Below are positions 19,197 through 24,952 of a stretch of DNA of 24,952 nt, in pieces (within the stretch, counting starts at the first letter, position 1; the number at the start of each line of letters is the position of its first letter). The translations under genes were made by a program, and so were the position numbers. The stretch comes from Cercozoa sp. M6MM (taxonomy: Eukaryota; Endomyxa: Ascetosporea). The notes under the pieces were generated by a model. That model was not told the DNA's origin and searched no databases. It saw only the letters and a program-made list of their open reading frames with translations. Location of the stretch: NCBI GenBank assembly GCA_040357565.1, contig JBDODJ010000155.1, one strand, 5' to 3'.

Positions 19197-21076
19197 ATGA
19201 TAAGCGAAAGCACGGAGTCAGAGCAGCTACGTGCGCCAGCTGTGGCCTCAGAGATAGAATCGTGTGCTCTGTCATCACAGTCAGAAGCTACCAGTGCATC
19301 GACGGAAACCGAAACACAGGTTGAGAAGCCTGTCAGTGAGGAAGAGCAGCTCAAATACGCCGATGAAGAGGTACAGTACTCAAACAAGCATCCGCTGAGT
19401 TAGTACTCAGCCCACAAACTAAATGTAGTCAACCACAACGACAGGAGCGGACTCACAAGGAGAAAGCTCCATCACCCGCGCCGATGGAACTGCAAACTTG
19501 AAACCATGCGAGCCGTCAGAGCAGCAGCTTCAAGACTTGATCAAGCGCCTGCAGGAGCAGCTCCAGAGCGAACTGGCCAACAACGAAACACTCGCTGCGG
19601 AGAATGAGATGCTGCAAGCGCACATCTATCGTCGCGAACTGCAAGAGCAAGGGTCCTGCCAGTCCTTGTTGACCTCCAAATCCTCTTCGTTCACTCTTGA
19701 GACCAGCGAAAAGAAGTCATGCGGCACTGCAAACCTCATGGTGCCAGAAGAAAGCGACGAAACCGATCGGGAACCTTCACATATACAGGCTGAAGATAAC
19801 TCAAAGGACTCGGAGCAACCGCTCGCGCCGAGTGGAAGCGAGGAGTCCCTGAAGCCAAAAATTCCGGGACCGAGATGGCCTGCCGTGCTGAAAACAATGC
19901 AAGACAAAGGCATCGACAGCACGTTCTTGCCGGACGATGAGGTGGAAGACAGATGGAAGCGAGCGCAAAACCTCATTCCGCTTCGCATGCGCACAGCGCT
20001 GGCACATCAAGAGAAACTGACGGCGACCGAAGAACTGAACACACTCAAGCAAGACGCCGACGCGGCTGTCTTGTCGCTTGAGGTTCTCATTGAGGAAGTT
20101 CGACTCCAGATGGCTTCGACCAAGGTAAACTTACCAACACTGTTTGTACAGTACCGTATCAACGAACAGACTGGCTGGTCTGTGAAAACTCTGACACTCA
20201 TGCGTGACCACAGCGAGACTCGTACGAGTTCCGACGCGACGCTGTGATCGGGGGCGCCCTGGCGTCGCGGGCGGGCCTCAGAGCTCAGCGCGTGTCGTCC
20301 GACCGCGCCGTGCGGCACGTGGAAGAGAAGATCCGCACGCTCACAACACAGCGCGACAAACTGTGCTCGAAGAATCAGGCGCTGCGTGCTCAGCTCACTC
20401 GTGCGGAGGCGCAGCTCAAGCAAAAGATCCAGCAAGGCGAGACCTTGCGACCGATCGACCTGCAGCAGCTCAAGATCGAAAACAAGCAGCTCGACGCTGA
20501 GCTGGCGGCCCGGAACCACGCGTTGACGCAGGCCAAGCTCGCTGCAGGTCATGTGCTACACGCGCTCAACGATGCGCGTGCCGAGTTGAATGAAGCGCAG
20601 GTCGATGTTGGTATACCACCCGAGTCTATGACTGTTTCGACTTTTGACCGGTTGGAGTATCGGTAGACCGACTTGCGCACGATCTCGTCGAGTACCGAAA
20701 GATGTCGGAAAAACTCAAGAATGATGCACGCAAGGTCGAGCAGGAATTTAAGAAGGAAAAGGAGCGATTCGAGTCGATCAATCAGAGCGCACCAACTGGT
20801 ACAATAGAGACATGAGAAATGTGCCATTGCTTTTTCTCCAGGGGAGACTCCTCAAATCATACACTACATCACTTTGCGCGAGAGGGAGCGAAAACTCGTA
20901 TCTTTCACTTTCCATTGCTGTTATGTTGCACTGTGCTTCCGTTCTCGCAGGTGTGTCAGCGCGAAGTGTGGAAGCGTCGCATCGAACTCACCAAAAAAGA
21001 GCTACCCAAGTTCAAGCACACCATCGAGAAAGCGAGGCTGCTTGGCATTCTTCCGGCAAAGAGCCCGACGGCATAA
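19197..21076 (+). CDS. CCDC96/CCDC113-family axonemal coiled-coil protein, CCDC96 (CFAP184)-like
   Basis: Six exons, 19197-19398, 19445-20124, 20214-20610, 20667-20798, 20842-20897 and 20951-21076, give 530 residues. The N-terminal part is acidic and Ser/Thr-rich, followed by a coil (LQDLIKRLQEQLQSEL), and the C-terminal half carries the family core: YEFRRDAV, LTTQRDKLCSKNQALRAQL, then the diagnostic LRPIDLQQLKIENKQL with ELAARNHAL (family consensus IDFEQLKIENQ, IEERN), ending REVWKRRIELTKKEL. Length and acidic N-terminus fit CCDC96 (about 555 residues in human) better than CCDC113. These proteins form a complex in the axoneme and basal-body region of cilia. The join of exons 1 and 2 uses a GTTAGT donor and is the weakest point. 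Confidence 0.75.
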
Positions 21077-21272
21077 CTAAAACAAAGGCGTGAAAGCAAC
21101 CGTTGTTCGCGACTTCAGTTCGCGACTTCAGTTCCAAGCTGGCGCCAATTCAGCTTTTTTGATTGCAATCGATCTGAAAGTGCACTTTCAGGCCCCAAAG
21201 CACAGATTTGGTACACTAGCCTGGCTCTTAGAGTGCGTGCGCACACTCGTGCGCTGGTCAGAGCTTCAGGAA
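21077..21272. promoter_or_regulatory. Spacer between the CCDC96-like gene and the last gene
   Basis: 196 bases separate the upstream stop from the next ATG. It contains a direct repeat, TTCGCGACTTCAGTT next to TTCGCGACTTCAGTT (about 21105-21133). It presumably carries the promoter of the downstream gene. Confidence 0.4.
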
Positions 21273-24200
21273 ATGTCAGCAGCGAGTGCCTGGCGTGAGC
21301 GCGCGGCGGTTGAGGCAGCATTGCAGTGTTGCCAGCGCGAGCTGCAGCACGCCGACCTGCGGCGTCGTCTGACCAGGATCGAGTCTTGGCGAGAGCAGTA
21401 CCAAGAGCAGCAGCAGCGGCAGCAGGAGGCACACGTGCAGCAGGAGGCACAAGAGCCGCAGGCACAGGAGCAACAGGCGCACTATGCGAAGCAGGTGTGC
21501 GCCGTGCAGCGCGTGCCTCGACACACGGCGGCACTTGGCGTAGTAGTGCCGTGGCAGCACAGACTGCGTCTCGTGCAGTGGCACCGCCGAGAGCTGCCCT
21601 CGCAGACTGAGTGGACTGCCTTGGTGCAGACGTCGCCTGTGCTGTCTCTGGTCGGACAGCGTGATGGACTCGCGCCCTACGTAGCACAGACTGTTGCTGC
21701 TATACCTGTGTGTGTGTGTGTGTGTGTACATATAGACCTGTGTGTGTGTGCATAGTGCACTCTGCTGGTGCTGCGCGGTCGTTCCGTCCGCGTGATGTTT
21801 CCGTCAGAGTCTGTCATCGTCGAAGTCAATGTCGCCGACATCGACGATGTCCTCGTGTTTCCTGCCGCCGATGTCGATGCCAATTTGGCCGATCAGGGTA
21901 GAGAGACGCACCCTTAATTGTGTCCGACCTGGACTTTTATTTTCCTGTATTTGTGCAGTGCAGAGAAACGTCGTCGCCGGCGTCGTTGAGGCCTGCGGCA
22001 TCTCGGACGAAATGGCGCTGCTTCGCGTGCGCACACGCCGCGGCAGGTATGTATGTATATGTATGTATGTATGTGTATGTATGTATGTGTAGGTATGTAT
22101 GTACGTATGTGTAGGTATGTATGTGTATGTATGTATGTATGTGTGTATATGTGTATGTATGTATGTATGTATGTGTATGTGTGTATGTATGTAGTATGTA
22201 TGTAGGTATGTATGTATGGATGTATGGATGTATGGGTATATGTATGTATATGTATGTGTATGTATGTGTGTATGTATGTATTTGTGCATGTATGTGTATG
22301 TATGTGTGTATATGTATGTATGTATGGATGTAGGTATGTATGTATGTATGTATGGATGTATGGATGTCTGTACGTATGTATGTGTGTATGTCTGTATGTA
22401 TGGATGTATGTATGGTATATATGTATGTATGTGTGTATGTTGTATGTGTGTATGTATGTATGTATGGATGTCTGTATGTATGTATGTATATGTCTGTATG
22501 TAGGTATGTATATGTATGTCAGGTATGTATGTATGTATGTACGTGCAGTGAGGTGGTAGCACTGCGAGATGTGCCCATCCTGCAGTGTCCGATCGGACGC
22601 ACTGTGCGACTCTCCTTCGCCAAGCACAAGGTTGTTTTACCCCCTTACCCCCTGTGTGATGTGTATGTGATGTGGTTGCGATGTATCTGTGATGTGACTC
22701 CAGACCATCCGCGCGGACGACGGCACCGTGCCTCTGTGGCGATCCACTGCCAGGTCGCGACTGCATCTGTGGTGAGTCATACCCCCCTGTTTGGCCGCGC
22801 GCCGGGCGCGGGGGGGGGGGCGGGGGGGGCCGCGGGGTGACCCCCCTGTTTACCCCCTTCTCAGCGAGGAGAGACGAGGCGCCAAGCGACGCCGCCTGTG
22901 CGTGCCGCAGTTCCAAGTGACCGCGCAGAGCGGCGTCTTTCGCTTCGTTTTCGAACTGCGCGAGTTGCGCACGCGCGTACTGCAGCCGCTTACCCCCCTG
23001 TTTACCCCCCTCTTTACCCCCCCTTCAACCCCCTGGGCAGAAAAGAAGCATCCTGGTGGTGACTCCGAACTGCTCTGCATGGACGCAGCTACACAATGGT
23101 ATATACGTGTTTGTATGTATGCTATGTGTATGTTGTGTTATTTATGTATGTACGTGTATTTATGTGTATGTATGTATGTGCATGTATGTATGTATGTATG
23201 TCTGTATGCAAGTATGTATGCATGCATGCATGTATGTATGTCTGTATGTATGTGGTGTATGTATGTATGTATATATATGTATGTATTGTATGTATGTATT
23301 AATGTTTTTATGGTATGTATGGTATTTATGTACTTATCGATGTATGTATGTGTATGTATGTATTGTATGTATGTTTGTATGGATGTATGTATGTATGTAT
23401 GTATGTTGGTATGTATGTACGTATGTATGTATGTACGTATGTACGTATGTACGTATGTACGTATGTGTGCATGTATGTACGTTGTACGTATGTATGTATG
23501 TATGTATGTATGTATGTTTGTATATATGTATGTACGTATGTGTATGTATGTATGTATGTATGTATGAATGTACGTATGTACGTATGTACGTATGTGTGTA
23601 TGTATGTATGTATGTATGTATGTATGTATGTATGTATGTATGTGCGTGTGTATGTACGTATGTAAGTATGTATGTATGTATGTATGTATGTGAGTCAGTA
23701 TGTATGTGTGTATGTATGTGCACGTGTGTGCAGGCACGCCGATACGAGTGGGCGCAACGCTGACGCTGCAGGGCGCGCACTCGCACTGTCTCGCTCGGAC
23801 TTCCGTCGGCGGTCTGACGACTGCAGAGGGTGCTTTACCCCCCCCCCCCTTCAACCCCCATGTTTACCCCCTGTCCACCCCCCTTGTTTACCCCCCTCCG
23901 AGCAGAGGAGGTGCGAGTGCACCTGGCATGCAGCGAGACGGCGCTCCGCGTGGTCCGACTGGGCCCCGACATGGACGGACAGAACAGGGACGGACAGGAC
24001 CAGGACAGGGACGGACAGGACCAGGACAGGGACGGACAGGACGAGTGGCTACTGGCTCATGCCGTGCGACGCCGCGGATTTCGCGCGCTGCAGCTGCGCA
24101 GCCACAGTCGGCATGATGCGGTTTACCCCCCTGTTTACCCCCCCCCCCCACTTTGCCCCCACTTTGCCCCCACTTTACCCCACTTTACCCCCCACTTTGC

Positions 24201-24952
24201 CCCCACTTTGCCCCCACTTTACCCCACTTTACCCCCCACTTTGCCCCCCTGTTTACCCCCCTGTTTACCCCCTGTTTACTCCCCCCCCCACTTTACCCCC
24301 CTGCAGTTGCTGAGATTTTTGCCGCCGGAGGATTTGCTGCGATGCGTTTTCGCACTGGAGGAAGTGCATCGTATGTTGTTTCACCCCCCTGTTTACCCCC
24401 CTGTTTACCCCCCCCCCCGGGGTGAAACAGGAAAGTTCGATGTGACGTCGCCGCGTCGTTCGGTTTCGTCGAGCGAACTTTTGGGCTTCTCGTTGACGTC
24501 GATGTCGAGGTTTACCCCCCTGTACCCCCCTGTTCCCCTCTATTTACCCCCCTGTTTCCCTCTATTTACTTTCTTTTTACGCTCTGTTTACCCCCCTTTT
24601 TACTTCCCTATCTACCCCCCTTTTCACTCCCCTATTTACCTCCCTTTTTACTTCCATATTTACCCCTTTTTACTCCCCTATTTACCCCCCTGTTTACCCC
24701 CTTTTTACCCCCCTATTCACCCCCTATTTACCCCCTATTGACTTCCCTGTTTACCCCCCTGTTTACCCCCTGTTTAACCTCCACAGGGAGACGCAGGTGG
24801 GCGCACTGTTCGGCGTGTTGAATCTGCCGTCGCCGTCGTCGTCGGCGTCGTTGTTGCAGACGGAGTTGCTGGAGGCCGTGTTTTCGCATCGGTGCTGCCT
24901 GGCTGCCTTGAGGTCGGCGAGGTGTCTTGCCCCCCTGTTTGCCCCCCCCCCC
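21273..24952 (+). CDS. Large multi-exon protein of unknown function, 5' part
   Basis: Twelve exons in phase, 21273-21707, 21756-21897, 21959-22046, 22549-22630, 22704-22771, 22865-22976, 23041-23098, 23734-23829, 23906-24120, 24307-24370, 24431-24509 and 24787-24921, give about 524 residues before the right edge; the gene is incomplete. The start is a Gln-rich helix (about residues 35-70). After residue 120 the protein alternates short beta-like segments (VRVMFPSESVIVEVNV, TVRLSFAKHK, GVFRFVFELREL, IRVGATLTLQG, EVRVHLACSETAL), which suggests serial beta domains. Near residue 400 lies a small in-frame repeat (DGQDQDR units), then helical segments (LLRFLPPEDLLRCVFALEEV). No family is recognised. 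Exon GC-rich codon use matches the neighbours. Confidence 0.7.
21708..21752 (+). repeat. (GT)n intron start
   Basis: The intron after the first exon begins directly with GTGTGTGTG at the donor and has a second GT run before the acceptor CATAG. Confidence 0.85.
22047..22541 (+). repeat. (GTAT)n tetranucleotide intron, about 500 bases
   Basis: Nearly the whole intron 22047-22548 is GTAT with GTGTAT, GGAT, GTCT and GTAC variants, beginning at the donor itself. Confidence 0.95.
22772..22864 (+). repeat. G-run and CCCCCTGTTTACCCCC intron
   Basis: The intron holds a sense-strand G-rich block (22807-22838, runs of ten and eight G) followed by CCCCCCTGTTTACCCCC just before the acceptor. Both runs could form G-quadruplexes on one strand or the other. 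Confidence 0.85.
22977..23040 (+). repeat. TTTACCCCC-type intron
   Basis: 64-base intron built from TTACCCCCCTG and TTTACCCCC units, ending GGGCAG. Confidence 0.85.
23099..23732 (+). repeat. (GTAT)n tetranucleotide intron, about 630 bases
   Basis: GTAT array with GTAC variants (including alternating GTATGTAC near 23420-23465 and 23570-23590), starting at the donor GTATAT. Confidence 0.95.
23830..23905 (+). repeat. TTTACCCCC-type intron
   Basis: C-runs of up to ten bases and copies of GTTTACCCCC between the donor GTGCTTTACC and the acceptor GAGCAG. Confidence 0.85.
23987..24043 (+). repeat. In-frame minisatellite in an exon
   Basis: About three copies of a 21-base unit (GACGGACAGGACCAGGACAGG) code for repeated DGQDQDR. 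The period is a multiple of three, so copy changes keep the frame. Confidence 0.9.
24121..24306 (+). repeat. TTTACCCCC/TTTGCCCCC array intron
   Basis: The intron starts GTTTACCCCCCTGTTTACC and continues as CACTTTGCCCCC and CACTTTACCCC units, with a larger repeat of about 58 bases present twice (near 24150-24240). Confidence 0.9.
24371..24430 (+). repeat. TTTACCCCC-type intron
   Basis: 60-base intron with three CCCCCCTGTTTACCCCC-like units and a run of nine C next to GGGG. Confidence 0.85.
24510..24786 (+). repeat. TTTACCCCC array intron, about 280 bases
   Basis: Begins GTTTACCCCCCTG at the donor and consists of about 25 degenerate copies of the unit (TTTACCCCC, ATTTACC, TTTTTACTCCC), entirely pyrimidine-rich on the sense strand, ending CCTCCACAG. 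Confidence 0.9.
24922..24952 (+). repeat. Start of another C-rich intron at the window edge
   Basis: After the donor GTGTCTTGCC the sequence is CCCCCCTGTTTGCCCCC and ends in a run of C at the window edge, consistent with another intron of the same type. Confidence 0.6.

Noticed and set aside
21090-21272. N-terminal extension of the last gene from 21090
   Set aside because: The frame begins with GTG, not ATG, and lies in the spacer; the first ATG is 21273.
22047-23733. Long open frames of the MYVCMYV or TYIHTYI kind
   Set aside because: They are translations of GTAT repeats inside introns and have no complexity.
24121-24952. C-rich TTTACCCCC arrays as telomeric repeat at a chromosome end
   Set aside because: The arrays are interrupted by in-phase exons, lie between clear splice sites and vary in unit, so they are introns. 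The poly-C at the window edge is a window border, not proof of a chromosome end.
1-24952. tRNA or rRNA genes, CRISPR arrays, transposons and virus-derived elements
   Set aside because: I saw no cloverleaf, rRNA core sequence, spaced repeat array, transposase, reverse transcriptase, integrase or terminal repeats in any frame.

Overview
This is nuclear DNA from an intron-dense eukaryote, most likely a flagellated protist or another early-branching lineage. The evidence is phase-consistent GT-AG exons of 15-300 bases, many introns of only 31-60 bases, long GT, GTAT, GA and TA microsatellites confined to introns, and a mix of animal-like genes (a lamin, a RalGAP beta subunit) with a lipase-like family I know best from fungi. 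A CCDC96-type axonemal protein implies cilia or flagella. I cannot name the species. Genes were rebuilt by hand by joining exons whose splice phases match; the long open frames inside repeats are not genes.

Layout, left to right: (1) 1-2313, minus, 5' part of a RalGAP beta-subunit gene running off the left edge; (2) 2566-5594, plus, a complete 23-exon alpha/beta hydrolase of the DUF676-like/YML020W type; (3) 5820-6083, minus, a doubtful small membrane ORF; (4) 6134-8017, minus, a complete 12-exon phytanoyl-CoA-dioxygenase-like 2OG-Fe(II) oxygenase; (5) 8381-11971, minus, a lamin with an SP site before the rod, a coiled-coil rod ending in the intermediate-filament motif, an NLS, a lamin tail domain and a C-terminal CaaX box; (6) 12254-13607, minus, the rRNA-processing factor EBP2; (7) 13769-16726, plus, an ASH2-like SPRY protein; (8) 16866-17250 and 17330-18134, plus, two unrecognised small proteins; (9) 18433-19190, a locus with protein-like reading on both strands; (10) 19197-21076, plus, a CCDC96/CFAP184-like coiled-coil protein; (11) 21273 to the right edge, plus, a large unrecognised gene whose introns are filled with GTAT or TTTACCCCC repeats.

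The genes do not form a pathway; this is ordinary mixed housekeeping content with two divergent gene pairs (2314-2565 and 13608-13768). The main items of interest are the lamin, which has every hallmark of the animal protein, and the strand rule of the intronic repeats: GT-type repeats lie on the sense strand of the host gene throughout, and in the last gene many introns look like tandem copies of their own 5' splice-site sequence. Two runs of ten N (1432-1441, 9923-9932) mark assembly gaps inside microsatellites.
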